This document shows, piece by piece, positions 1 through 11,007 of a DNA stretch of 64,000 nucleotides. The stretch is from Prorocentrum cordatum (lineage: Eukaryota; Sar; Dinophyceae; Prorocentrales; Prorocentraceae). Each line of letters opens with the position of its first letter. The stretch's first letter is position 1. The stretch spans positions 990,559-1,054,558 of the forward strand of contig CAUYUJ010012113.1 of assembly GCA_963575745.1 (NCBI GenBank). The letters run 5' to 3'. The translations under genes and the position numbers were made by a program. The notes under the pieces are model-generated. The model was not told the origin of the DNA, did no database searches, and saw nothing but the letters and a program-made list of their open reading frames with translations.

Positions 1-219
1 CCAGGGACCCCAGCGTGGCCGCGCGGCCGCCATAGCGAGACCACGCCTCGCTCGGCTGCCGCTGGAGCCCGCGCTCGATCGACTCGCGAGCGGGAGCCAG
101 CCTGGCACAGGCATCTGCGCCGTCGGCGCGGAGAAGCCAGATCACTACTACGGGTGGCAGCAGCAGCCAGGCTGCTGCAGGAACACCATTCATCACGGCG
201 CCTTTCAGGCAGCGCCCAG
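1..219 (+). other. Probable 5' leader of the retrotransposon
   Basis: No convincing coding frame precedes the first in-frame ATG of ORF1 at 220, although that frame is open upstream from a GTG at 154. The stretch is GC-rich. Its first 30 bases carry CCCCAGCGTGGC, which is the same string as the left part of the B-type hairpin repeats at 5044-5275, so the hairpin motif may also occur in the leader. Confidence 0.4.
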
Positions 220-1869
220 ATGGAAGCAGGCGGCTGGACTTGCAAGTGTGGCATAAAGTGTGCACCCTGGTCCTGGTCATGCTCGGCATGCGGCGAATCC
301 TGGGATCAGCGAAAGCGTGGCAGATCACAGCCCAGGACAGTGCAAGGCAGGCCGCAGTCAAGGCCGCGCTCAAAGGCACGTCCGCCTGTCAAAGAGCAAT
401 ATGGCCAGGAGCGACAAGTCAATCAGCTCATCGGCAAAATACCGCCAGCATTGCACAGTCAAGCAGTGGCGCTTCCCCTCTGGCAGGAATGGCAGCCGCC
501 ACCAGACCACACGGGCATCAAGGCCTACAAGGACAAGCTGAGGACAAAGCTCGAGGCGCTGGGCAGTATCTGCTTGGCTACGCAGAGAGCCGGCAAGAGC
601 GACCAGGAGACAAAAGAAGAAATGGCGGTCCTCAAGCACTGCGCCAACCTGCTCAAGCCGCTCAGCCAGCAGCGGAACGAGGCAGTCCAGCGCATCAACA
701 ACGTGGAGATAGCGCTCAAAGGCACCAGGGATCGCCTGGCACTCCTGGAGACACAGGAGATGGAGCAGATCGAGCAGCTGGACGAGCTAAAAGAAGCCCT
801 ATCGGATATCGACGATCGCATCCACCAACAGACGATCGACCTGCAGCCCGCGGTGCAAACGGGCGACAACGGTGCTACAATGCAAGTCGACAACACGGGC
901 CAGGTTCAGCAGATGTACGTGCAGCGGCAGCAGATGCAGGACACCATCTTTCAGCTCCAGAGGGTCATCCAGGCCAACGGCATTTCGCTTGGGCCGCAAT
1001 TTCAGCCCAGCGCAGCAGGACCGCACCCAACCCCGTGGCCCACAGATGCCACGGGAGCAGCGGCCTTGGCGCAGGCAGCAGCGGCAGCGGCAGCGACAAT
1101 GCCGCAGCAGGCAAATGTGCAGCAGCAGGCGCAGCAAGCTTTCATCATGCAGAGGCAGATGGCCTACGAGCACGAGCAGCGCATGCAAAGGGAGCACTAC
1201 GCCGCCAATTTGAGAGCCGCCATGAATCTTGCGGCGGATGGACAGCCCGCTGCGGGACATCATTCAGCGGTGCAGCCTGCAGCGCCGATTCAGCCACAGC
1301 CAGCCAGCCCAATACTGGTGCAAGCCTCAGCAAGTGCGCCAATGAGAGGAGCGATGCCTTTCATTACATCAGAGGCAGAGGCAGCGGCAGCAGCGTCGGC
1401 AGCCGCGCTAGTGGCGAGAGAAGCGGCAGAGGCACCAACGCTGCTGTCATCACAGACCCAGCAGCCACCGCCGCCGCCGAAGGGGGGGGCCCTTTTCTCT
1501 CAAGGGTACCCATCACCCACGCAGATGCGGGCAATGCCAGAGACGCCAGTCCTCAGCAGCCAGCAGGCACAAGGGCTGATGCCAACCCAACCTTGCGCCC
1601 CAGGGCAGGAGGCTTTCCCTTGCACAGGGCCTCCAATCAGCCTGCTACCAGGAGCACACCTCCAAGGGCACGGAGCAGCTACAATGGCAGCTTTCTCAGC
1701 CAAGGGGGCAAGCAAGGGCGATGCAACAGCCGCAGCGGCAGAGAAGAGATTGGCAGAGGGAGGCCCAAATCCAGCTGCACACAAAACACTGGCAGTGGAA
1801 GAACCTCAGGCCGCTGCCATGGAGGACGCGTGCTCTCCAACAGTCACTGCTCCGACACAGAAGGCGTGA
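220..1869 (+). CDS. ORF1, gag-like RNA-binding protein of the LINE
   Basis: The open frame ends at a TGA at 1867-1869. I chose the ATG at 220 because the zinc finger starts six residues later (MEAGGW). Residues 6-27 form a RanBP2-like finger (W-T-C-K-C ... C-S-A-C-G). A basic Arg/Pro segment follows, then a heptad-rich coiled coil at about residues 140-215 (LALLETQEMEQIEQLDELKE). After that come long Ala/Gln-rich and Pro-rich stretches with poly-Ala runs. By analogy with LINE ORF1 proteins it probably binds element RNA and oligomerises. The identity is inferred from position and architecture only. Frame 3 is also open through this whole ORF, which I attribute to its GCA/CAG composition. Confidence 0.65.
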   Translation: MEAGGWTCKCGIKCAPWSWSCSACGESWDQRKRGRSQPRTVQGRPQSRPRSKARPPVKEQYGQERQVNQLIGKIPPALHSQAVALPLWQEWQPPPDHTGIKAYKDKLRTKLEALGSICLATQRAGKSDQETKEEMAVLKHCANLLKPLSQQRNEAVQRINNVEIALKGTRDRLALLETQEMEQIEQLDELKEALSDIDDRIHQQTIDLQPAVQTGDNGATMQVDNTGQVQQMYVQRQQMQDTIFQLQRVIQANGISLGPQFQPSAAGPHPTPWPTDATGAAALAQAAAAAAATMPQQANVQQQAQQAFIMQRQMAYEHEQRMQREHYAANLRAAMNLAADGQPAAGHHSAVQPAAPIQPQPASPILVQASASAPMRGAMPFITSEAEAAAAASAAALVAREAAEAPTLLSSQTQQPPPPPKGGALFSQGYPSPTQMRAMPETPVLSSQQAQGLMPTQPCAPGQEAFPCTGPPISLLPGAHLQGHGAATMAAFSAKGASKGDATAAAAEKRLAEGGPNPAAHKTLAVEEPQAAAMEDACSPTVTAPTQKA

Positions 1870-4657
1870 ACGCGACCCTCAGAGGGTTAGTTGAAAACGC
1901 ATCCTACCAGCAGTTGGCAGGGAAGCTCAGGGCAAGTGCCATTTCATGGACAGCGGAGGCGGCCTGGAGCAGCAAGGATATTGCGAGGACAGATTGGTTA
2001 CTATGGGGCACACCTTACGTGTGCACAGCCATTATCAGTCAACCAGGGCTGAGGGACTCGGTCTTGGATGACGAAGGCTACGTCGACACGCACAGGACAC
2101 TACTGTTGGCGAAGGCCATCTGCAATGCAGCTTGGGATGAAAGCGACAGCAGAAGGACAGCTGAAGTTCGAGCATTAAAAATTATGAAAGAACTCGACCA
2201 GCAGCAATGGCAGCAGTGCATCCTCCAGGGCTTCGGTTCACTCAGGTGGCAGAGACACCAACTGGATCTATCTGCGGGAGGGCAAGGTCATCTCCGCAGC
2301 TGCTACCACATCAATCTGGATAGCCCCCCGATACACTTACTACCACATCAAGTCGATGCTCAATTATATCAGGAGCTCAAGGATCAGGGCATGGTATACC
2401 GCCAGGGCACGACGGTCATCATATGGCAAAAGGCTTTCATAAGCCCCATCAAGCGCGCTCACTTGCAGCAGCTCGCTCAGGATGAGTACGAGACAAAGGA
2501 TGATTCAACGGGGCAAGTCAGTCTCATGTACAAAGAGCACCACATCTATGAGGACGTGGACGGATACCACCCTCAGGACACGCGCTACATTAACAGCAGT
2601 GACTACTGCATCATGGCGTACCTCAGCTCACAGCAATGGCAACACGCGCCTCAACAACGTGAAGGGCGCGCTGAGGCACGGTACGCAGTATGCAGGGGTA
2701 CAGTGGAGGAAGCACAGGCTATGATGGCCAGATGGATGCTTACAAATCAGCTTGAGGATGAAATTGACCATTGGGCGACAGAAGCTGCAGTTTGGTCACC
2801 GCCAGAGGCCCAGGCTGACTGGAACATGTGGTGTTTACCCCTGGTCGATATGATGTTGAGACAAGATCCAAGCCTGCAAAGGCTATGGACCACAGATCAT
2901 GAAAGACGTATCATGACCAAAGATATCTGCGATAGAGTTTGGTACTCAGGGCGCCAAGCCAGGCAGGAGTTTCTTCGGCAATACCGCCAGCTCTTCGACA
3001 ACGATCGAATACAATGGCTACATATGGTACATCGGAGACAACAAGAGCTACGACAAATTCGGCAGCGCCTAGCGGGGATGCAAAGTATTCAGATCAGCAG
3101 TGACCAAAACGTTGATACTTACACCACCAGGCTTGACGTCCTTACGTATAGGAGAATATTCACTACCTCAGTGCTTCAAGTAGGAGACAGGCCCACGCCG
3201 ATGCTGGAAATGGACCATCCACCCGAAAGCGAGGTGGGCAATCCACTACTAGCAGAAATAACGGCAATTGGCGCAAACCCTGACGTGGAGATACCGCTAT
3301 TTGGGGAAGAGGTCAGTGAGGAAGGCGGCGACACCGGAAGCTCGGATGACAATGACAATGTGGTGCTCATGCAGTCTGAGGCTACCATAAACATATGCAA
3401 CGAGCATGTACAGTATGCCTCGAGCTACTACGTCAACAGGCTAAAGAAGTACCTTCGCATCAGAGTAAGAACATGGATCAACATGGACAAGTTGCAGCAA
3501 GATTGGATGAAGTGGAGCGTCCCGCACCTCATGGCCGACATGTACGTCTTCCCTATTTACAGCCAGATAGCCAGTACGCATGGTGACATGAGGAAAACGG
3601 CCATGGACATGCGCGGAGAAGCCTGGAAAAAGGGCAAGGTGGCAAGGAGTAGAACACCCAGAACTACGATGAATGTTCCTTCAAGGACGCCGACGAGGAG
3701 CAGTACTACACAATGAAAGAGTGCCAGGCCCAGGTCAGCTGGACAGCCCCTTTTGCACCTGAGCCAGAACAGCCACGGCACGAACAAGTCGAGGCCAAGC
3801 GAGCAGAACTTCGCTAGAAGTTATCCACCGCGGCACGGGCATGGAGCTTTGAGCAAGCTATGTGGGACTCGAAGGTGGCATGCAACGACTGGCTCTATTG
3901 GTGTATACCTGCCGTCACAAGCGATCTACTACAAAGGCCAGAGTACAGCCGCAACCCTCAGGAGGATCTGGCTGAAATGGCTCAGCAGATACGCAATGAA
4001 GCATGGCATACAGCGCAACCACATATAAAGGAAGTTGTGCAGCGACTACGGCGTGAGGCGGAAGTAGATGAACGAAGGTATCGAGCTCAGACGTTGCACG
4101 GACTACTTCGCCTGCGCAGAGCACGAGCGCAGCTGGCACTACGTGCACAAGTTCCAGAACACGTGGATCTAGAGCGAGATCAACTTCGGCAAGTACTAGA
4201 TGACTTGGAATGTCAGGCAGTTGAGCGCATGCAGCCAGGCCAACCAACTGGCAGGACGGCATGGCAAATACTCGCACAGGATGTACATGATCCTCCACAG
4301 GTCTGGCAGCACCTGCTTGCAGCACATCGCGCTCACCGAGCTGGCCATGGAACTGCAGCGGGGATACCACCCCCACAGCAACAACAGGAAGGGCACGATG
4401 AAGAGGAAGAACTACACGACGACATCAGTGACGTCACCAGCATGATGCAAATAGATTCTTCTACGCGGAAGGTGGAAGAGACGCATCGTTCGAAGCTTTC
4501 CACAGGGGAGGCTCATGGTGTCTCGCCACGGGTGCGATTCGCTACCTTTCGTGGCCCCTCAGAGATTGCACAGTCCGAGATGGCGGCAGACTACGACGAC
4601 ACAGACCTGCGGCGGGACTTGGAGAAGTTCTTTCGGCGACTTTCCCCAGCGCGGTGA
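1851..4657 (+). pseudogene. Middle ORF of the LINE, function unknown, frameshifted
   Basis: Frame 3 carries coherent protein from about 1851 to 3650, with many W, Y and charged residues and an acidic stretch near 3310-3360. The reading then passes to frame 2 near 3650, has an in-frame TAG at 3817-3819, and runs on to a TGA at 4655-4657. A recurring pattern of helical segments with W-x(6-8)-W spacing (for example near 1960, 2820, 3490 and 3860) suggests repeated domains of 200-300 residues. I do not recognise the family. It may be an extension of ORF1 or a separate ORF. The final TGA lies inside the first unit of the hairpin array. The frame break and stop mark this copy as inactive. Confidence 0.5.
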
Positions 4658-5513
4658 GGGGTTAGACCGCATAGAACCCCTGCGTGGCGAGGGGTTAGGC
4701 CACGGAAATCCCCTGCGCGGTGAGGGGGTAGACCGCAGTGCCAAAGGCAAGCAGCGGCTCGAGGCGGAGGTCCCGGACGAGCCCAGTGAGCATGACGCGG
4801 AACTTTTGACCAACAGTGTGGTAGACAGGACCTCGCAACTAACAGAGCGGACCCATACCCTGGGAAACCGACAGACTGAACGCGAGGGGGAGGGCTTGGC
4901 CCGCGGATACCACGTGAACCGCGAACGCAGCGAGTGGCATAGTCGGGGGACCTCGCCCGTGCCAGTGGGCAGTAGCACCGAGGACGGGGGCAGTGCGAGA
5001 CTCGGCTTACCCCCGCGCGGTGAGGGGTTAGACCGCAGCAGGCCCCAGCGTGGCGAGGGGTTAGGCCACGGAGTACCCCAGCGCGGTGAGGGGTTAGACC
5101 GCAACGATCCCCAGCGTGGCGAGGGGTTAGGCCACGGCGGGCCCCATAGTGATGAGGGGTTAGACCGCAGCAGGCCCCTGCGTGGCGAGGGGTTCGGCCA
5201 CATGGGGCCCCAGCGCGGTGAGGGGTTAGACCGCAATAGGCCCCTGCGTGGCGAGGGGTTAGGCCACGGAGCACCCCAACGTGCCCATGAAGTCACATCT
5301 TCAGACTATTGGATATATGGAGATGGTCACTACAAATACCACAATGATACCAGGGATGGCATTGAGTTGGTAGATGAGGCAACAAGGCATGCCGCTCAAG
5401 GACCATGTCAACAACAGGATGTGCCTCATCAACGTCAGCTTCGAGATGGGCAATGCGCTGGTCACAGCGTGACTGGATCTAACGGGAAAAAGAATATCAG
5501 ATGGGGGGAGTAA
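4620..5513 (+). CDS. Repeat-encoding frame between ORF1 and ORF2 regions
   Basis: Frame 3 is open across the 33-bp array and encodes 11-residue repeats alternating PQRGEGLDRxx and PQRGEGLGHGx. Between the two repeat blocks is a hydrophilic, Glu/Arg-rich segment of about 85 residues, and the frame ends in a TAA near 5511. Because the repeat is a multiple of three, every frame tends to stay open, including a long one on the minus strand, so openness alone is weak evidence for translation. The repeat could be selected as RNA structure rather than protein, as discussed in the findings. Confidence 0.3.
   Translation, partial: WRSSFGDFPQRGEGLDRIEPLRGEGLGHGNPLRGEGVDRSAKGKQRLEAEVPDEPSEHDAELLTNSVVDRTSQLTERTHTLGNRQTEREGEGLARGYHVNRERSEWHSRGTSPVPVGSSTEDGGSARLGLPPRGEGLDRSRPQRGEGLGHGVPQRGEGLDRNDPQRGEGLGHGGPHSDEGLDRSRPLRGEGFGHMGPQRGEGLDRNRPLRGEGLGHGAPQRAHEVTSSDYWIYGDGHYKYHNDTRDGIELVDEATRHAAQGPCQQQDVPHQRQLRDGQCAGHSVTGSNGKKNIRWGE
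4649..5287 (+). repeat. 33-bp hairpin repeat array, two alternating types (66-bp dimer)
   Basis: Three units at 4649-4742 and eight to nine at 5011-5287 are spaced at 33 bp. Two types alternate strictly. Type A has the stem GCGGT/ACCGC and type B has the stem CGTGGC/GCCACG. Both enclose the same ten-base loop GAGGGGTTAG. The A and B stems differ at two paired positions, and both changes keep base pairing. The unit at 5143 has lost its left arm (AGTGAT), the unit at 5176 has a T-to-C loop change, and the unit at 4711 has a T-to-G loop change. Confidence 0.9.
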
Positions 5514-7786
5514 CCATCAGAACGTATGACCCCGATGTGCCTCCCACCATCCAAATTCAGGTGACTCCGCTCAGGGCCCGTGCCAGACGGGATCAAAAGC
5601 AAGCGTGCCAGGACGTATTTCGGCAAACTCGTTCCAGTGATGAAGTGCCGCAAGCTAGCGCCCCAGGAGAAGATGTGACCCAAGCGACCTCGCAGCAGGT
5701 GCCCAGGCGACGCCCCAACCAGGACCAGGCACACGAGGACGTTGGCAGGCCAACTACCAGCTGCAGCCATAGCGTAGTAGGAAATAAGAGTCCTGTTGCT
5801 AGGCAGTCTGAAGCTGTTCATTCTCCCGCCAGGCTAAGCACTGACGCAGATGCATGGTCTGAACTGAGCCGCGCCGATTTTCCAACCCAATGCAATGTTG
5901 CGATGGCGTGCACAACAAGCATGCCTAGCAGCCAGCATGATAATAGGGAAGGGCGATGGGGGGGGCGCTGGCAGCGAAGTGACCACTCAGGACCCCTCGG
6001 ACCTCAGCAGGGCAAACCCGAGGCCAGCAAATTTGAGTCAGGTGTTGGACTCCCCAAACCCCTTCGGCACGCTTCCCTTGGCTACCATCCCATCACGAGC
6101 GCAAGACCAACTCTACTGTCCGTTGCATGCTTTGCCCACGCTCAGGGATGTACTGGGAAGGGAGAGCCCCCCGAGATTGGCGCATCTCACCGTTGGAGCG
6201 ATGATCGCCACCGGTGTCCTGGAGGGACCAGCCCAAATGGCGATGACCTACTGCCCATGCCGCTCCACGTCCTGCGACCACATCTATGTCTACACCGACG
6301 GCTCCCTATTTCGGGAGGGGGGGGCAGCAGCATGGGCAGTGGTGGTCACTGGGCATGATCAACAGGGGTTTATCGACATGGGGCAGCTGTACGGTGACAT
6401 TGATGGGTCGCATGACATGGAGCCGTCAGTAGAAGCAGCCAGCAGCACGACTTTAGAGTTGCTTGCCAGCATATGGGCCCTGATATGGATAGGCACCACC
6501 CGCCCAGGCTGCATGGTCAGCCTCATCAGCGACTCCCTCTGTGCGCTCTCCGCTTTGGGAGGGTCTGTGCTGCCAGTATCGGACGAGGAATTAGGCACAG
6601 TTGCTCACGCGATGTTCCAGACAGTGCGGTCCCAGGTCCAATTGGACCTTCAACACCAAAAGGCTCACGTCGGGCACCCACGGAACACCCTGGCCGACAA
6701 CGTTGCCAAAGCCGTGGCCCTCAAAAAACCTCTTCCCTTACTGGGGCTGCCGATTGGCCTCATAGGGGCCATCAAATATGCTCCGTCCAGAGAATGGGAA
6801 TGGCTGCAGTATAGTACTCAAGACAGCCATGCCTATCCACCCTGTTTTTTCCATCAGGCGGGGGGTAAGCTTCAAGGAGTGTTGCCAGACACCACGGCCA
6901 AAGCTGGCCACATCTATCAAGGGCCCGAGAGTCCAGGCCCAGTCGCTGTCAAGCAAGCACAAGTGGTCGTAAATATTTGCTCGTACAACCCACACTCCAT
7001 GAGGGAAGAGGCCCGTAAGGGCTCCACAGGCAAAGAGCGCATGCGTAGGCTCGATTTGCTCCGCGAGCAATTCCATCGTGAGAAATTTCACATCATTGGC
7101 ATACAAGAAGGAAGGAATGAGCGTTCACTCAAAGGCCATCGCAGCCTCTCGCACATGAGGATCGCTGCTGGGCACGAGGACCACAGCCTAGGAGTGGGGC
7201 TCTGGGCCGACCTCGATACCCCCTACGGCACGCTAGGAGGCAAGGAGCTCAGGTTTCAACCGCAGCATTTTCAAGCTCTGGATGCCACGCCCAGGATCCT
7301 GATCGTAAAAGTCAATGCGCCAGCCTTCCAGCAAACGATATGTGTGGCCCACGCCCCACATAGGGGGGCGCGTGTGGCGGACCGAAAGGGGTTTTGGGAT
7401 GAGCTTAACAGGAAGTTGGACATCTGGCCATGCGACATTGTGTGTGTTGACGGCAACGCTGCATTAGGTTCGGTGCAATCACAATGGGTAGGCAACGCGA
7501 GCCCAATTGAGCAAGAGGATACGAGTGGGAGCTCCATGCATAATTGCCTCAGGACCAACAAGCTCGCGGCCATCAACACTCTTTTGCACCCCACAGAGGG
7601 AGGACACACCTATGTCTCCCAGAAAAGAGAGTGGGGTAGGCTGGACTACATCCTGCTGGCCGAACCTCTTGTGGCCACGGCCCAGTCATGTAAGGTACTC
7701 TATGATTTGGAAGCGTGTCGTAAGCACGATGACCATTTTCCCGTGGTGGTCCAACTTGCTTGGGATACCAAATGGCAGCCCCCCCC
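5501..7786 (+). pseudogene. LINE ORF2 N-part: RNase H then APE-type endonuclease
   Basis: The frame starts in frame 2 and moves to frame 3 at a G8 run (5958-5965). RNase H spans about 6279-6720, with acidic positions D at 6297 (YTDGS), E at 6456 (TLELL), D at 6531 (ISDSL) and D at 6696 (LADN), matching the D-E-D-D tetrad. The endonuclease spans about 6970-7760, with N at 6987 (CSYNP), E at 7107 (GIQEG), D-x-N at 7449 (VDGNA), D at 7644 (RLDYI) and D-H at 7731 (HDDHF). All expected catalytic residues of both enzymes are visible. RNase H would remove the RNA strand and the endonuclease would nick the target. The RNase H lies upstream of the endonuclease, whereas in LINE clades that carry it, it usually follows the RT. 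The frame leaves this ORF at a C8 run (7779-7786). Confidence 0.85.
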
Positions 7787-9990
7787 AAAGGTGAAAGGCC
7801 CATTGACCCCATCAAACTTAGGGACCCCAAGCTCCAAGCTTTGTTCGCTCAAGAGTTGGATGGGTTTCAGCTTGATGATTGGAGTGTTAATCTCAATGAT
7901 CAGTACACCAGAACTGCTGATTTTGTGAGGAAGTTAGGGCAGACCACCTTCGGTAGAGAATCCAAGAGGGTCCGTAAACCGTATATTCGACCCAGAACGG
8001 TCCAGCTTGTTTGGGTCCGACGGGCGTGTCGCAAGGTGCTAAAGCATGTCAGGGACACATCAGTTTCTGAGGCGGTGGGTCATCTCTTTGCGCTTGCATC
8101 CAAAGTGGCAGAGGGAGAGCTCAGGGGGGATATGGCTGACGCTTTCCCCGCCGACCCCCTCCCTGTTTGGGGTGCCACGGACGACCCCAACAGAGCTTGC
8201 AATGGAGATGGCGCCATGCTGTCTCAAACGATGATCGCGGTGAGAGAATGTTGGAATGTAGTGCTCACGGAGGCGCAGGCCTTCGTTGATAAACGGACCC
8301 AGCCCGAAGAATTTACGTTGGCCATTGTGGGGTTCGTGCACAGTACGCAGTCCTTACTGCGAGAGCTCATAGATCATGGTTTTTGCGCCCTACTTGAGCA
8401 GCAGGGTGAAGGGATCAATTTAAGCATAGATGCCAAACTCCCACGCTCTGAGTGGACCAAAGTTAAGCGCTTGCTCATGCTAGGAGGCAGAAGATCCAAG
8501 AAGCAGGCATTCTTCCCGCTCAGAAAGGCACCAGATGGCACCATTCTTACTACGCTGGAAGCGCAGGCTGACGATCTCCAGCGCCATTTTGGCGAGATTG
8601 AGTTCGGCTTGGGTGCTCAGCCAAGTGACATTGCTGCAGCTTACAACCCGGCTACGCCAGCTCCGCCGACTACCACCACCAGAGAGGTCAAGAGACTCAT
8701 CACCAAGGGAGCTCTGCAAAGGGCCCTGGCCAAGGTTCCTGCTGGCAAAGCCACGCCTGACAATATCGCGGTGGAGCTTCAGCGGGTTGTGCCAAAAGCT
8801 CTGGCGAGGGTCTGGCACCCAGTGCTGTGTTTAAAGCCAACCTGATCGGCGCCGAGCCTTTGGGTTTCAAGCAGGGAGTTGTAGTGGGTATCCCCAAGGG
8901 CCCAGATGGGCCCTATGCTGCGAGCAGAAGGAACATACTTTTCACCTCGACCATCAGTAAAGTTTAGCACAAACACATCCGCGCGCAGGCCCAGGCGGTC
9001 ATGGCCATCTCACTGGAAGCATCCCAGTGTGGAGGCAGAGTAGGCATGGGGACGGATTTTGCTATTCACTTCATAACGGCTAAGCTGCACATGCACATGA
9101 CAGCAGGCAAGAGCAGCATCGCGCTTTCTGCAGACTTAAAGGCCGCCTTTTACACTGTGATCAGGCAAAGTCTTTGCAATATGCCTGCCGAGAGAGAGGA
9201 TTTTGAACTCGCGCTTCGCGACTTGCCTGTCCATCCTGCACTAATGCATGCAGTGCAGCATCTTGCCCAGACGCCTATCTTAGAGCAGTACTCCACCAGT
9301 GAACATCTCCATTCACTTTTTTCGGCGGCCCTATCCTCGGGGTTTTGGGCGTGCAAGAACGCCAAAGGGTTTAAGAAACCCATGCTGGGAACCAAACCTG
9401 GGACGGCCCTAGCGACTGACGCTTTCAACTACGTTTTTTTCCCCGATGATTCGGGACCTCCAGGTCAGGCTTAATGGGGAAGGGCTCACGTGGAAGCCAG
9501 ATTTGGAGCCAGGGGCCGTTAGGTTTGCGCAGGAAGCGGATTTAGACAAGGCACCTGATACCATGATCTCACTGTACTCTGTGCCATTGACCAGGCAGCT
9601 GATACACGAGCTGCGCTCGTGAAGGCCACCGAACATTTGGCAGAAGTGACCTTTAACAGCGGATTGCGGCTCAATGTAAGTAAGACCGCTGCGCTGATCA
9701 TTCCTGTGGGGCCAGGCACCAAAAAGGCTCAGCAGGAGTTTCGGGGGCCCCAGGGCCGAGAAGTGTGCATCCCCTCCCTTGGAGCGGCTGTTCAAGTGAA
9801 GCGAACCGTCAAGGCCCTGGGTACCATGGTCAACGATCGTCTCGACATGTCGGATGAGATAGCCTACAGGATAGCCTCGGTGGCCAGTGAGGTGCGGCCA
9901 ATTCAACGCACCCTTGGGCCTAGGAAGAAGCTCAGGCTTGATCTGAAAGTCAGATATGCGGAAAGTTTCGCTCTCACGGGGCTTTTTTTT
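7787..9990 (+). pseudogene. LINE ORF2: linker and reverse transcriptase, broken
   Basis: After the C8 run the frame continues as a basic linker to about 8830 (frame 2), then moves to frame 1. The RT finger region is GVVVGIPKGPDGP at 8878-8920, followed by a TAG at 8965-8967 where related RTs usually have a large residue. Motif A is SADLKAAFY (Asp codon 9133). Motif B is LGTKPGTALATDAF near 9390. The Y-x-D-D motif C expected near 9583 reads CAIDQAAD, so the second catalytic aspartate pair is not intact. Motif D/E-like GLRLNVSKTAAL follows at about 9660. The frame is disturbed between 9420 and 9600 (TAA near 9472) and again at a T8 run (9983-9990). The enzyme would copy element RNA into DNA, but this copy cannot. 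Confidence 0.8.
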
Positions 9991-11007
9991 ACAATGCCTC
10001 CATCTGGGGCCAGCTCAGCACCCGACTCGCCAAAAACAAACTTCTCAATGCTCAGATAAGGCCCTGCAGGGCCGCCCTGGGACTGTCGATCAGCAATTCC
10101 GACGTAGGACACATTGCACACAAAGACATGTTGTCACAAGTGCACAGGGTGGAGGCAAAAGATGTGCTGCGGGTGGCGCGCCTCAGGTACTTACCCAGGC
10201 TGCTGCGTCAAGCATCGCCAGCACTCAGAGTTGCAATTGAGTTTCTTTTTCAAGAAAACAGCGGCTGGCTAGTGCAAGTGGCAGATGATCTAAGATGGAT
10301 GACTCCGCTTTGCCTCAAAGGGGAGCTGCGGCACCAGGCGTCCTTGCTGTGCTGGCTCACGGAGGCCAGGGCGGAGCCACGCACATTCCTTCGACGAGTG
10401 GCCAAGGCGGCCGCCAGAGCGCAGCATAATTTTGAAGAAGATTATCGAGCGATGCAGCTTGACAGGCACATCCAGCTCATCCAGAATGAGAGGCCCACTG
10501 CTAACGAAGTTCCAGAAGACACTATCACCATGTATGTGTGCTACGAATGTGGCTTCGCGACAGAGCAGATCAGGACTTATAACATGCGCATGGCTAGGCT
10601 ACACAAAAACATGAGGGATCCGATGTGCTGGGCCGCGGGCACGGAGTGCCAGTGCTGCAGGAAAGAATGGCATACCCCGAACCGCCTTCAGGTTCATTTA
10701 AGAAGGTCCCACAAATGCAGATTGGCATGGGACCAGGCAGGATACAAGGCTGGGGAGGAGGAGATGCAAGTCTGGAGGGATGCTGGGAGAGAGGTGCAGA
10801 AGAAGAATCGCAGCAAAGGTAAGAGTGATAATTGGGCAGAGTTCCCCCCCGTGCAGCTCTTTGGGCCCTCGTTTTGTATAGAGGCTCACTTGGGGCCTCT
10901 GGAGCCTCCTTGCCTCCCTCCCGCTGTGTGCGTCCCCATCCCTAAACCTCGGCAGAAGCCAAAGCCCACTGACCCAGGACCGAGCAAGGAAGGGTTGGAG
11001 CCAAGGT
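9991..11007 (+). pseudogene. LINE ORF2: thumb/connection region and zinc fingers
   Basis: Frame 3 continues from the T8 run with a helical connection region (ASIWGQLSTRLAKNKLLNAQ and onward), typical of the stretch that follows a LINE reverse transcriptase. Two zinc-finger candidates follow. One has CYECG ... H near 10539-10620, and one is CCHH-like (CQCC ... HLRRSH) near 10650-10720. A Pro-rich, Lys-rich linker (KPRQKPKPTDPGP) leads to the C-terminal domain. In LINEs such fingers help bind nucleic acid during target-primed reverse transcription. The same frame runs uninterrupted to about 11,213. Confidence 0.7.

Noticed and set aside
240-1850. Frame 3 open through the whole of ORF1, apparently a second overlapping protein
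   Set aside because: The region is CAG/GCA-rich, so all three frames tend to stay open. The frame-3 product is Ser/Arg/Gly noise until about 1851, where protein-like sequence begins.
4649-5287. GGGGTTAG in the hairpin loops as telomere-like repeat
   Set aside because: The spacing is 33 bp and the string is part of a larger unit. Telomeric arrays would be head-to-tail 6-7 bp units.
4559-5296. Long minus-strand frames with WGPPWPNPSPR-type repeats
   Set aside because: The 33-bp unit is a multiple of three, so any frame without a stop in one unit is open in all. The + strand retroelement explains the region.
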